Below, piece after piece: positions 53,601 through 59,846 of a DNA stretch of 64,000 nt. A program made the position numbers and the translations under genes. The DNA comes from Candidatus Obscuribacter sp. (GTDB lineage Bacteria > Cyanobacteriota > Vampirovibrionia > Obscuribacterales > Obscuribacteraceae). The notes under the pieces were generated by a model. The model saw nothing but the letters and a program-made list of their open reading frames with translations, was not told where the DNA came from and did not search any database. Numbering within the stretch: position 1 is the first letter of the stretch; the number at the start of each line of letters is the position of its first letter. The stretch is taken from assembly GCA_021772095.1 (NCBI GenBank), contig JADYXR010000139.1:178814-242813 (forward strand). Direction: 5' to 3'.

Positions 53601-56600
53601 TGATCGGGGTGCGCTCGGTGCCCTCGTATGCGAAGGTAAATATTGCGCCGGTCGAGTCGACTTTCTTAGTCATTCGCTTCTGACTGTCATAGTCGGTGAC
53701 ACTGCGATCTTTTCCGATTTCCTGTTTGGTGCCGGTCTTGGTGTCGAAGTTCTCAATCAGTTTTTTATTGGCTGGGCTATCGACATGTTTGATCGTAATC
53801 TTGCCGACTGAAACTTTGAATTCTTTGATTGGAGTTCCGTCTAACGTGGATACTCCGGTAACCAGGTTGCGCTCAAGAACCGTCTTTTTCCCGGCCGAGT
53901 CAGCCATAATCACAGAGGTTACTTGTGTCGGGTTTTTCGCATCGCCATACTTGTATGCCGCACTATTGCCGGCACTGTCAGTGGTGTTAGTTAGAATTCG
54001 GACATCTTTGCCGTCGGCGCTTTTGATCACTGTTCCATCAGGTGCTTTAACAAGTGCGAATTCTTGAGTTGCGCCTGTACCGAAACGTTGAACTAAGAGA
54101 TCACCCTGACGATAGACTACGCTGCGGTTTTCCGGAGGCAGTTCTTGAGGGATTTGAGTTTTGGAAAACTCGCCGCCAAGGGCTTCGACCTGTTCTTTGT
54201 CAGTTTTTGGAGCAGAGATAATTTCGTCGACAATGAGAACTTTGCCGCCAACTCCTTTGATTTGTTCAGTTGTGGGAAGATGGGTTTTATCGCGACCGAG
54301 CTCTTGGTAGTCTTTGGTTACAACGACGGTGCCGTCAGGATTATCGACGCGAATGACCTTCGCCTCTTTTCCATTACCGTCGTACTCGCGAACTGATCGG
54401 TCTGAAAGAATTTCAATCCGACGCGCCGGATTGTTCAAATCGTCCATGGATAGGTAGCGATCGCCGAAGCCTTCGATCTTCAGATTGTCACCGACAATAG
54501 CGCCCTTCGGAATTGCTCCCTTGTAGTCTTTGTCAACTACATTGACTTCCGTCGGCTTGCCGTCGGCACCGATGATGGTTCCCTCGAGTTTGACTAGATC
54601 TCCGTTGGAGTTATAAGAGAGGTTGTAACTGCTCTTGCCTGGAACCGTCCAAGTAAGCGGTCTGCCGGCAGCGTCCGTTTTGATTATGGTGCCGTCGAGT
54701 TTTTGTAATTCTGTGGTTCCATCAACCTTAGTTATGTTGACGTCATTGGTCACCATATTAGTTCTGCTGATGTCGCCGGTCTTACTGTTGATCGACACGT
54801 GAGTAAACGAATCAGTGGAGACCGTCTTAGAGTGATCTCTGGCATCGCGCGCGCTAAATTTTGCGGTGGCTTGATTGTACTGCCAGTACTTATCACCTTG
54901 CGTAAATCCGGCGATCGCTTTTTTGCCGTCAGGTCCTGGTCCATAATCTATGGTCAGAATTTCCCCGCCAGCTTCTCGGCGATACGTGACGTCTCCTTCG
55001 TTGTCTCGACGAATGTAGCCGTTGCTGGCGAAGTGCTGCTCGGATGTACCGTCGGTGTACAAATCGATCACGTCGTGAGTGATCGGTTTGCCCTTGTCGT
55101 TAAGCTTTGCTCTCAGGACTTCATCAGTCCCTTTTTCGGTCTCGTACGAAGTTTTTCGGAGCGCACCATTATCGCCGACGCTGATTTCACCGACCCATTT
55201 CTCACCGGCTGTGGCTGTGAGCGTACCGTCGGTGTCGCGTATGTACTCTTGCCACACGCCATCCTTGCCGGCTTTGAAAACACCAGCTTTGGAATTCAAT
55301 TCTTGTTCGACCGCACCTGATTGCGAGTTTGTGCGCGTGGTCAGAGAGTAAGCTTCAGTGACGGGCTCGCCGGGTTCGGTGCGAGTGCCGACCGAGACTT
55401 TGGTAGTGACTACGCCTTTCTCGTCTGTTGTCGTCGAAGTTATTTCGGTACCGTCCAACTTGCGGACGGTGCGACTGTTGTTATTTTCGATAACTAAGCT
55501 GTTGTCAGGATTGACATAGATTTTGTCGGCTTCGAGTGCGGTAGTGAGGCCATTCTCTCCGTTGCGCAACTCCCAACGTTGCTTGCCGTTAGGAAGCTGA
55601 GTCATTTCCCAGCTGCCGGATTGGTTTTGGAACGAACTCAGTGTGACTTTGGCGCCGTCTTGCGTGTACGCGTAATCGGCAAGAACTTTTCCGTCCTTGT
55701 CGATCTCTTGTTTCATACGACCACCCTGATCGGTGATCATTTTGCCGCCCTGAGGGTTCTCAGATTCCCGGGAACCATCAGCTTTTATAGTGATTTTAGT
55801 GTCAACACTATCTTTGAATTTGTAGTTGCCTTTGGCGTCGATTTCCAGTTTTCGATTGCCACCATCAGCGCTACTATAGGTTTCGCCGCTGTGATGATCG
55901 GTGACAGTGACGATGCCGTCTTTTCCGTGATTGATTGTGTATGCCGGCGCTTTTTCGCTCGTCATCGAGAGGTCGGAACTGACAACAGTTTTCTCTGTCA
56001 ACAATTCCTGAGTCCAGCTTCCATCTGTGTTAAAACGGAACTTTTGATTGTCGCGATCGTTATCGATCGTCGTCAGTCTGCCGTTGCGTCGGATGTCACC
56101 GTAGAAAGTCTTGCCGGTGTGTTCGGTGCCTCTAACTTCTTTCCAGGAGCTGCTGTCGGCGCCGCCGTCTCTGACCCAGGTGCCGGTTGGTCCTTCCATG
56201 CGAGCAACATAACGATTTTGCCCGTCGACTACTTCAACAGTCTTGATCTTTCCGCCACTGGTATCAGTGACTACTACTTCCTCAATACGCTTACCTTGAT
56301 TGAACGCATCTTTGACTGGATCAGGCAGAGGGTTCTTTTCAATTTGATCTTTAGTCAACGCGGTGCGACTGACTTCGGAATTATCCGCGAATTTTTCTAG
56401 GGAAGACTTGATCGTTTTGTTATCGGCTTCGAAGACCTCATGCTTCTCGTACTTTGGCAATGAGGTGTAAGAATCTTTAGTATTTTTGTCATGGTTGGCT
56501 ATGGAAATGTCACCTGACAAACGGTTGTTTAAAACAACGTCGCCGTTGAAGGTTTTGCCGGTCTTCTTGCCGCCTTCCATCTGTTCCCAGGTTCTGGAAT

Positions 56601-59241
56601 CGGCTCCGCCAATCCTTCTCCATGTTCCTTTCATGTCACCGGCGGCGGTGCCATCGAAAGTTACCTCTTTGACCTCTTTTCGACCGTGCGAATCGTAACC
56701 TTCTTTAATTGATTGCAAGCCATTTGGTTGCGCGAACAGATTGCTTGCGACTACGTCGCCATTGGCTTGAATGGTGAGTTTGTCATGCAGATTAGCACTG
56801 GTGATAATCAGATCACCGTTGTTGCCTTCGCCTCTCGTAACCTTCATTCCGAATGTTGCGTCGGTGTTGTAGCCCAGCATCGGAAATTCGTTGTTGGTAA
56901 TCGAGATGTTGCCATCGGATTTGTAGTCGACGGTGTAGTCCGGAGAACTTTGACTAGACCCACCTATGCTCTTTCTGAATGTTGTGGTGCCATCAGGGTT
57001 TTTAACGAGTTCAAAATTGCCTGTGAACGTGGATGTCTCGCCATTGGCTCCTGGTACTGCTTTGCCGCTGGTGGTATCAACTTCTTGCCACTGCCGCGAC
57101 ATCTCGGAGCCCTGTCTAACCCAGGTGCGCCCGTTTTCGTCTTGAACCTTAGCAATGTGTACTCTGTCCGGTCCTGACTGAGCAGGATCAGGAACTGAAA
57201 CTTCCCAAACTTTGTTGACGCGATCAGCAGCGTCGGTACGAGTGACTTCGGTGATGGTGCGACCGTCGTGATTTTCTCCGAACTGCAGCGCGACTTGCTC
57301 GCTGGTTAGATCTACGCGTTGTGTAGTGGAGCCATCTTTAGCGGTTGAAACGGTCCTGATCGGCTGTTCGCCTTTATAGACAACTTCACTGCTTCCGTTT
57401 TGAAAATACGTGCCCTCAGTTTTTAGAGTGTCGTCTTTGACAAACAACTGTCCGTCGTTCATACCGTCGCGGGTAATAACAAAGTCGCCTTTGAATGTTT
57501 TCTCGCCGTTGGTCCAGTTGTTACCTTCGCCGCGAGTCCAGGTGCCGGCCATGTTTTGACCGGAAATCTCAGTTTTTCCTGCCAGGGTGATCGACTTGAG
57601 ATAAGGCTTGCCTTCGGCGTCTCTCGCTTCGGTTGCTTCACTGAAACCGATGCCGTCGGCCGGTGGTGCACTCTTGAATTTCGTTGTGATATCGCCATTT
57701 GCTGCGACGGTGTGAGCACCTCGCCAATCGGCGAATTTCAGCTCACCATCTTTGCCGACTTCGAGTTTGTTTGCGGCTTTCGGATCGTCGCTGAAAGTCT
57801 CATTATTATAAAGTGTACTCAGTTCTGTTTTACCATCTGCCGATTTTTTTATTGTCAACTCGGCTAATCCGTTGGCATTGAGAATTTCTCGCTGCTCAGA
57901 GCCATCTTTTCTATGCGTAAACACTTGACTGGTTGTCGCGTCTGTTCGACGAATGCCGGTCTTGTTGTCGATCAGCTCGACTTCACCTTTAAACGTAATC
58001 GGCTTTTTGTTGGCATCTAATTCAGGCTTGCCGTCGGCATCGACTTTTGTCCATTGGTTTGACTGCTCACCGTATCCGCGCTGCCAGTTACCGCTTGAAT
58101 CCTGGAAGCTGGCGACTTTGTCGCCCTCGAATCGTTCCCAAACGCTGGTTTTGTTGCCTTTATCGTCAGTGATATCTACGAGCTGACCGATTTGTTTGAA
58201 CGATTCCGGCGATTGATTGGAGTTGAGAACTTGTTGATACTCTTTGCCGTCTCTGGTGGCAAAAGTCGTGGTCATTTTTTGATCGGCACCGTATATGGTG
58301 CTGGCATCAGTTACTCCGGCAAAAGTTTTTGTTCCATCATCTTTAGTACGAAACGAAAGCGTTTGAGGCTGATCGAAATGCTTCGAGATTTGCTCGCCTG
58401 GTTTGGCTTTGGCTGCGGCGAACTGTTCGGCTAAAACATTAGATTCGGCACTCTTGGATGAGCCTGCTGTTGTCGCTTCGAGCCTATCTCGAGCATCGGA
58501 TTCTGTTCTTCGATTGTCGACGACGACTTGGCCATCGGCTAGTGTGATTGGTCCGGTGCCCAATGGCGCATCGGAGGGAGCTGTCGCGGGAGCATCTGTG
58601 CGAGGAGCGACTACTGGCGACTCAGTGCGAGTGTTAGCCTGCTGACGAGGTGCCGGTTCAACAGGTTCTGCTGTTCGACCGGTGGCTGGCTCGGGCCGCG
58701 AAACAGCTGTTCCGGCAGCGCGTTCTGCAGCAGCAGCGGCTTGTTTATCTTGAGCGTCGATACTTCTGATCGCAGCGCTGAAGTCGACATCGGTTCCTCT
58801 CTTGACGGCACCATTTATGGCTGCAGTGAAGGTCTCGATATCGACCTTGTCTGTGAACTTTTTTTCCTTTCCTTCGATTGATGCTGCGAAATTTTGTTGT
58901 GCCGATTCGGGCAGGCTCTTGACAGCTTCTCTGTAGGCGGGCGGCAACCCATCAATCACTGTTTTCGAGTTGAAGATTATGGCGTCGTTTCCTTCAGGAC
59001 TGACGAGCGCTTGGTCCGCCGTACTGTCTGCCGGCTTCAACGTAGTTGCTTCTTTGTAGCTGCCTTCAGTTGCAGCGCTCGGCGTCAGTTCATTCTGTAG
59101 AGCTGGAGTCTCCATTGTGAGCAATGGAGGAGTCGTCGCCTCAACAGAGCGATCCGCCTCTGGAGTGGAGGCGACTCTGTTCTCCGGAGTGGTCGTCCCA
59201 CCTCCGTCTGCCGGTTTGTTTTTCGGGTCTTCGCCGGGCAT
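41683..59241 (-). CDS. Giant (5852-residue) repeat protein with two LysM domains and a zinc ribbon
   Basis: The frame is open for 17.5 kb. N-terminal to C-terminal: a disordered start; a long beta-type repeat region (to about 2400) with recurring GxWxR...W...FxG(D/E) modules; helical repeats (about 2440-2900); a Gly/Thr repeat between copies (about 2548-2605); a charged coiled coil (about 2940-3135, EERKVHTERKTGEVEEAARR); a Pro/Thr/Gly/Gln/Ala-rich part (about 3135-5000) with TGQ, QDP and 15-residue repeats; LysM domains at about 5220-5290 (YTVRFDDTLESIAKKMF) and 5343-5411 (YNIRLGDTLRSIAMKHPLLN); a zinc ribbon CGDC...CPSC (about 5437-5460); TVFVARTP repeats (5566-5638); and a C-terminal domain (about 5745-5852). 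No signal peptide or TM is visible. LysM usually binds peptidoglycan or chitin. It may be an adhesin or matrix protein exported by the neighbouring ATPases; that is inference. The start has no clear Shine-Dalgarno. Confidence 0.85.
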   Translation of the reverse strand: MPGEDPKNKPADGGGTTTPENRVASTPEADRSVEATTPPLLTMETPALQNELTPSAATEGSYKEATTLKPADSTADQALVSPEGNDAIIFNSKTVIDGLPPAYREAVKSLPESAQQNFAASIEGKEKKFTDKVDIETFTAAINGAVKRGTDVDFSAAIRSIDAQDKQAAAAAERAAGTAVSRPEPATGRTAEPVEPAPRQQANTRTESPVVAPRTDAPATAPSDAPLGTGPITLADGQVVVDNRRTESDARDRLEATTAGSSKSAESNVLAEQFAAAKAKPGEQISKHFDQPQTLSFRTKDDGTKTFAGVTDASTIYGADQKMTTTFATRDGKEYQQVLNSNQSPESFKQIGQLVDITDDKGNKTSVWERFEGDKVASFQDSSGNWQRGYGEQSNQWTKVDADGKPELDANKKPITFKGEVELIDNKTGIRRTDATTSQVFTHRKDGSEQREILNANGLAELTIKKSADGKTELSTLYNNETFSDDPKAANKLEVGKDGELKFADWRGAHTVAANGDITTKFKSAPPADGIGFSEATEARDAEGKPYLKSITLAGKTEISGQNMAGTWTRGEGNNWTNGEKTFKGDFVITRDGMNDGQLFVKDDTLKTEGTYFQNGSSEVVYKGEQPIRTVSTAKDGSTTQRVDLTSEQVALQFGENHDGRTITEVTRTDAADRVNKVWEVSVPDPAQSGPDRVHIAKVQDENGRTWVRQGSEMSRQWQEVDTTSGKAVPGANGETSTFTGNFELVKNPDGTTTFRKSIGGSSQSSPDYTVDYKSDGNISITNNEFPMLGYNTDATFGMKVTRGEGNNGDLIITSANLHDKLTIQANGDVVASNLFAQPNGLQSIKEGYDSHGRKEVKEVTFDGTAAGDMKGTWRRIGGADSRTWEQMEGGKKTGKTFNGDVVLNNRLSGDISIANHDKNTKDSYTSLPKYEKHEVFEADNKTIKSSLEKFADNSEVSRTALTKDQIEKNPLPDPVKDAFNQGKRIEEVVVTDTSGGKIKTVEVVDGQNRYVARMEGPTGTWVRDGGADSSSWKEVRGTEHTGKTFYGDIRRNGRLTTIDNDRDNQKFRFNTDGSWTQELLTEKTVVSSDLSMTSEKAPAYTINHGKDGIVTVTDHHSGETYSSADGGNRKLEIDAKGNYKFKDSVDTKITIKADGSRESENPQGGKMITDQGGRMKQEIDKDGKVLADYAYTQDGAKVTLSSFQNQSGSWEMTQLPNGKQRWELRNGENGLTTALEADKIYVNPDNSLVIENNNSRTVRKLDGTEITSTTTDEKGVVTTKVSVGTRTEPGEPVTEAYSLTTRTNSQSGAVEQELNSKAGVFKAGKDGVWQEYIRDTDGTLTATAGEKWVGEISVGDNGALRKTSYETEKGTDEVLRAKLNDKGKPITHDVIDLYTDGTSEQHFASNGYIRRDNEGDVTYRREAGGEILTIDYGPGPDGKKAIAGFTQGDKYWQYNQATAKFSARDARDHSKTVSTDSFTHVSINSKTGDISRTNMVTNDVNITKVDGTTELQKLDGTIIKTDAAGRPLTWTVPGKSSYNLSYNSNGDLVKLEGTIIGADGKPTEVNVVDKDYKGAIPKGAIVGDNLKIEGFGDRYLSMDDLNNPARRIEILSDRSVREYDGNGKEAKVIRVDNPDGTVVVTKDYQELGRDKTHLPTTEQIKGVGGKVLIVDEIISAPKTDKEQVEALGGEFSKTQIPQELPPENRSVVYRQGDLLVQRFGTGATQEFALVKAPDGTVIKSADGKDVRILTNTTDSAGNSAAYKYGDAKNPTQVTSVIMADSAGKKTVLERNLVTGVSTLDGTPIKEFKVSVGKITIKHVDSPANKKLIENFDTKTGTKQEIGKDRSVTDYDSQKRMTKKVDSTGAIFTFAYEGTERTPIKVMNTEGNWVRQPPKPTKQGEAVGKETTWVEEKTKKEWIGEVSTEGGEYKFKNADGSLTRVKGDGSSEILEANGTSKIVKDGKVLSAIDTAGNTTTYRYADNASTPSGFDVKDASGKTLRTATIGIDGVTAITTSTISGESGLPTIQIGDDKLTFGTNGVGVKTDKANQVIGIVRPDGTVLAKGKDNVTGFAENPITKKLEAQFENGTAEHYSDNGARVITDKSGNPTESFSADGKTTMKYEYTENSNGEFALTRVTREATDHKGVKQTTRIQKEGDVFVEATLDKPAPGTKPTEPKWTNTGNKYTSMAVYNDTAFLWDASTKTSRGISASGTEFEMHRLDNNLYTRLERDALGQVTSSQDAETRITRFVRDAKNEQRFRNFEVAESLKNEVVAIQQGNDEIFKNKNGNWESSQAPLVEIKADLSLGKDGSQIWTDKVNPALTRVVRPDGSVEITKADKSVSIISADGLSTKTIFAPGGDIAEATTWKTGAIEVRMRSGEVLQQSSYSDQVVTSEGGRFTGSLEVGKDGTVTVFSEDSNHANIYYSNGTAITLELIPPNSKTIDLVVHQQLKDSKLSAEKLHEISEEIKRSPAKAQQILQAAGLTEEQAKPVLEGLDKVSVWRDLDNDTFYNNLTEVGAVGAFQRDNAFNMNDARVDSKINRGMDYLSRSPIVAPGTGTGTGTGSGTGNGTGTGTGTGNGTGNGTGTGNGTGTGSPTGNGTNTPAGGASGGEGGDTPGGKPGFPSADNIDQKFETTGTRKVEISIAATELKGVTTADGKKLSDADIKDLSEKIAANPGEAASLLRARGVSDDTSKTVSENIAKSIDRANDTVRDDIIKGALKENGVPENKVSALTEAIKQNPGQAKEILEAAGVGSDNAGKIAATIKSGNDAVNQAVDTIVPAALKNSGLSGQQIDEASDKIKADPSKAAQILESYGVKGPQALATASSLNSQMRTFNEMRDSSMHGGMDAKTSGEIALKAYANPKTFSAILAQHVPPAKAEEISQAASAKADRRTIVEQPDAVGPAVLIGADHNSVQTDVGDTNVVTGGHPPKAQDQDLTNSDFDAQRRRGVEVAQEERKVHTERKTGEVEEAARRKLEFGALVVDADAQHKETVKEGLTEKQNVDRIQKNEIREKERTEQRQKDERDRQERQQRDERARQETQQKQERERLEAQQKQEREQAEKGRKEELARVEQRLKEQREKLETQQKEERTKLEKTLADQRTELIAKQRAEKETLSKDAERRAAEKRNTDNAATRPRSTEASSDKKPAATEGQKPDGAVVGRDTASGKVDAPVAPGTEAPGAVTPERPAGDTATSRPAEGTTGGTVVGADGKVVAAPGTRGEDTSVAEKPAAGDVRSDSAAPDKPASGDVRSDSAAPEKPAAGDVRSDSAAPEKPAAPGTVVRDAAGKIISTPAPDAGTVAGKPPATDKPGIDKPAVDGTVVARDAAGNVIATKPADVKPEGTKVDGTKLDSTKPADPLAKPDAKGDTTTGDKKPDGTTSDDRPQVVVAAPTATGDRPTEVAPGAHPPVIAVDGSTLNRDVVPGTTEPAKVKMSDTVTVGKIDGVTETGLPQAPAVVNGGTTGNTTTHAPPTGQAPAAAEPSAGPPAAPAGPAAPTQLPPGTSASNGQTTPDPLNKSTVDPGAVVVAPPAAGPTQPAPATTTTGTAVQEPGQTAPAGQPPAGPTSPAGQTPAAPAPTGQTPATGQEPAGQTPAAEPPTGQAPAGQLPATGTTPLPPTGQGTPTTGSEPTLPKTTQPDPTGTVPPPAGQTPAQGSTGQPPAAPTAQEPGQQTPTGQGQGTQPAPAGPQAPAAGQTTTTTDPTLPKAPTDPSNGTATLPSTGAGTPATGTQTPQPTTGQDPAPADPNGTTGQPTTGQPTTGQPTTGQGTTTQPPAGQTTTDPSGQQLPKGQTDPANTTTGQIPTQGQGTGQTTPATGTTPTDPQSGQGTTGQTGPTAPTGTGQTPGGQGTTGQEPSQTGTPTTGTGQTPTGQEPAQTGTGQTGTGTAPTGTTTGTGETPAQEPGQQLPKGQTDPGTTSQLPTGQTPNSGSTTGTGTTTGTGQTPTGQEPAQTGQGQTGTGTAPTGTTTGTGQTPTGTGQEPAQTGQGQPGTGTAPTGTTTGTGQTPTGTGQEPAQTGQGQPGTGTTTGQTPTGQEPAQTGQGQTGQQLPKGQTDPGTTTQLPAGQTPNGQLPTTGQPTTGQPTTGTGSPTPGQDPNAQQPTGQTGQPGTGTTTGTGTTTGTTTTEPGQTPAPAGQTPGQTGTGQTGTGTAPTGTTTGTTDPTANLPKNPTDPASTTTQLPSTGSTGQTTQLPSGQTQLPAGTTQLPSGQATLPSQQPAGQTTGTGTAGTVTAPAVPTGQTGATAPTASTFDPNAAASNTTSGVTVSSATSPTTSAQSGVDPASTITSPGTQSAATSLGTTASPLTSASSMGSVSFDPNQVAAAVLISAMLGHGSNSSVQNRASSEPGSTTVSTYQPVQSEPTYQSQSQPYNSGSTTYTPPQHSTYSTTYNTEPTPVSTPQHSVSNNTSSSTASTSPPASPQSQPANSDPNDPVQWAQSLPAVSITNNEPAQNTPAKGANEPTPAPVNHANSEPTGNSNGSAQNQTTSHNNDDEQAAASSTTDPSSAHTATPPQPVPQSAQPSTTATNAPTHLSQAPAQPAQAVPTATPDLAAPAEKVSHDRDDSATAHANAAATRTVHVVTTHQNIQSEVTTVHSSKSPQAPVNGAPQQAQRQQASPSSHGSNPGSHSPAPQPAAAAGATGSAGGTGTTSSAQQTPATATPDPTATAAANVASATATIGTATTGTTRNSQDPNSSTQDPTGAAQDPTAAVQIQDPSQDPSATQDPSASQDPTSSQGPSIQDPSNQDPILAQDPSASDPTASNPDPTVTQDPPVVQIQDAAKPTIAESAQPAVENSRVTEMPDGTVLVSYGDGVSAWTSEDNTVTIMNSDGQLNKVDGRIAIDPNTGNATIYDAGNQVIDPTLEDTTVTSMDATAEWEIIKTPTFVPVASNPSVVGDPLVPLDFEVPVDVDINAPDPTVLPGPINPPIISDPAEPSAPIDYVPMPTDAIPLDSAQPIDLTPAADAAADAVPGVLVPIDQTTIVDEGNPVAGKPIDPISGLPFDPDTGMLLDPNTGLPIGTFDPVQGQTAHLGHRATHGEHGHHAAHQPGHGEMSFEIPLSEAAAPAFVDFDGSQAGNPDQFAPADMDATRIDTTEFAGTASPDLGNRNVADILSDEITRIHDNIESRLQELVNAAKNSGAFSDGHDAAGRDDLNKAEKADQDHREEEEERLKKRKEEIKKIADTMAAVIATSRRDEMERVRKLLEQQRKIEEFIAQDNRQVKYTVRFDDTLESIAKKMFKDPRIAHLIYDLNKAKVTMQNVDSKPVYIVKPGTVLTLPSPRQAREWVNRGKYMQAGKSEEESTRTMSDAEKAAFDGRRKNIESALGPVGFGGMRAGDSLNEYNIRLGDTLRSIAMKHPLLNDVSLWRLLAEKNELPLTTDNHGIPTAVLKRGAKLIMPNKQEIAEFRKKIGVLTNPVSTWITDTSKDGPESTRTSKKCGDCKRQAPVGVAICPSCGFIFAPVASRPVKTVLSVINKGTKSGINTQQDEPITDTPRKGVKTNEDQGAILPTADAMASKKTDSLTDTADDLKVIDISQISIKVSEGNKSSVKTQDKPYISMGGVDTKDDDRTVFVAHTPEQSNGVNTTDEHERTVFVARTPESNGVPTTDEDARTVIVPRTPANGVETTEEHEKTVFVGRVPGAHAHSEVTQELQAVSADQPRKQGVITAKLPDQDDTVVLGTPTGPSASAYISASQQLIQGISYLHGLDSKKAPVSSSVSSPVSSSDSISRSTGVKTGDPLGETSDQMIVQRIVEDLSDNCRLVQLETQSTRSSRSTRLQLEVLKDGEWVTVIAYELGSEKSVRHEFSLSGKPKSMRMDLPCAALETMVQNDFTKNWKSYIEKFLNGKKISA
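42325..42550 (-). repeat. 22-24-residue TVFVARTP repeats in the giant gene
   Basis: Four imperfect units of about 66-72 bp encode NGVxTTDEHERTVFVARTPE-type peptides between the zinc ribbon and the C-terminal domain. Each unit has a Thr-Thr-acidic stretch followed by (R/K)TV(F/I)V. Confidence 0.85.
44903..45180 (-). repeat. QDP repeats in the giant gene
   Basis: About a dozen copies of a Gln-Asp-Pro-(Ser/Thr) motif spaced 5-8 residues apart (GGATCTTG-type on the plus strand every 15-24 bp). It belongs to the low-complexity part of the giant protein. Confidence 0.8.
46545..48560 (-). repeat. Thr-Gly-Gln-Pro low-complexity repeat block in the giant gene
   Basis: About 2 kb encode units such as TGTGQTPTGQEPAQTGQGQ and KGQTDPGTTTQLPAGQTP. 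The periodicity is variable (roughly 30-100 bp), with long near-identical stretches around 47150-47400. Large open frames appear in other phases because the block is so repetitive, but the giant frame alone continues on both sides. The block is a likely site of length variation and of assembly error. Confidence 0.85.
49401..49551 (-). repeat. 45-bp tandem repeat in the giant gene
   Basis: Three copies with a 45-bp period (anchors at 49416, 49461 and 49506) encode SDSAAPEKPAAGDVR with Glu/Asp and Ala/Ser changes. They lie between the coiled coil and the TGQ block. Confidence 0.85.
51424..51600 (-). repeat. Gly-Thr/Asn repeat in the giant gene
   Basis: Six-base units GGTACC/GGAACT-like encode a GTGTGNGTGTG run of about 55 residues. 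It splits the helical-repeat region of the giant protein in two and looks like a flexible linker. Confidence 0.85.
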
Positions 59242-59846
59242 CCAGTACTACTCGCTAACTTAGTTTTAGATCTTCTATATGCACAAAATATGTCTGCCTC
59301 AAACCGCTTGACATGATTCGAGAAGCACAGAGTGGATGGGCGTTAGAGTTCAATCAGGGTTGGTAAAATCTCGAAAAAATTTGTCAACAGGTGCCAGCCT
59401 TGGTTTGATGAAAACGCCAGCCAAGGAATCGGCTCTCGCCGCTTTCTTGACATGTAAATAATACTCATATTAGAACCAGTTTACTGTATTGCAGCTTACA
59501 TTTTTGAGACTCTCTAGTCCGTAAATGGCGGGTTTTGAAGGTTTTGAGATTAATTCTGGACGAAACCCCAATGTTCGAATTTAATCGTTTGTCAACGGCG
59601 GATTTGAGTGGCGAAATTTGATTAATTTTGGGGGAATTTTCAGAATTAATGTCCAAAAATCAGAGGTCGTTTTTGGTGAAATTGCGGGATTTTGTTCGAA
59701 TTGCTGTTTTGGTGTCACATATAGTGTCATATGTGGTGCTTAACCAAAACTGCGCGTTTGGTCGAGCAACGCATGGTACTAAATGCGGTGTCATATAAAA
59801 ACCGAAAGCGCTAATTGCAACTACGGATGTTTGATCTGTAAAACGT
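59242..59846. other. AT-richer spacer between the two giant genes
   Basis: These 605 nt are visibly richer in A and T than their surroundings. They hold a minus-strand promoter for the giant gene, a 10-bp inverted pair ATTAATTCTG (59549-59558) and CAGAATTAAT (59641-59650), and three GTGTCA(C/T)AT motifs (59712-59720, 59724-59732, 59788-59796), the first two forming an inverted CACATA/TATGTG. No gene is supported here. Confidence 0.5.
59274..59302 (-). promoter_or_regulatory. Candidate promoter of the giant gene
   Basis: On the minus strand TTGAGG (59302-59297) is separated by exactly 17 bp from TATAGA (59279-59274). Initiation near 59267 would give a leader of about 25 nt before the ATG at 59241. 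Confidence 0.55.
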
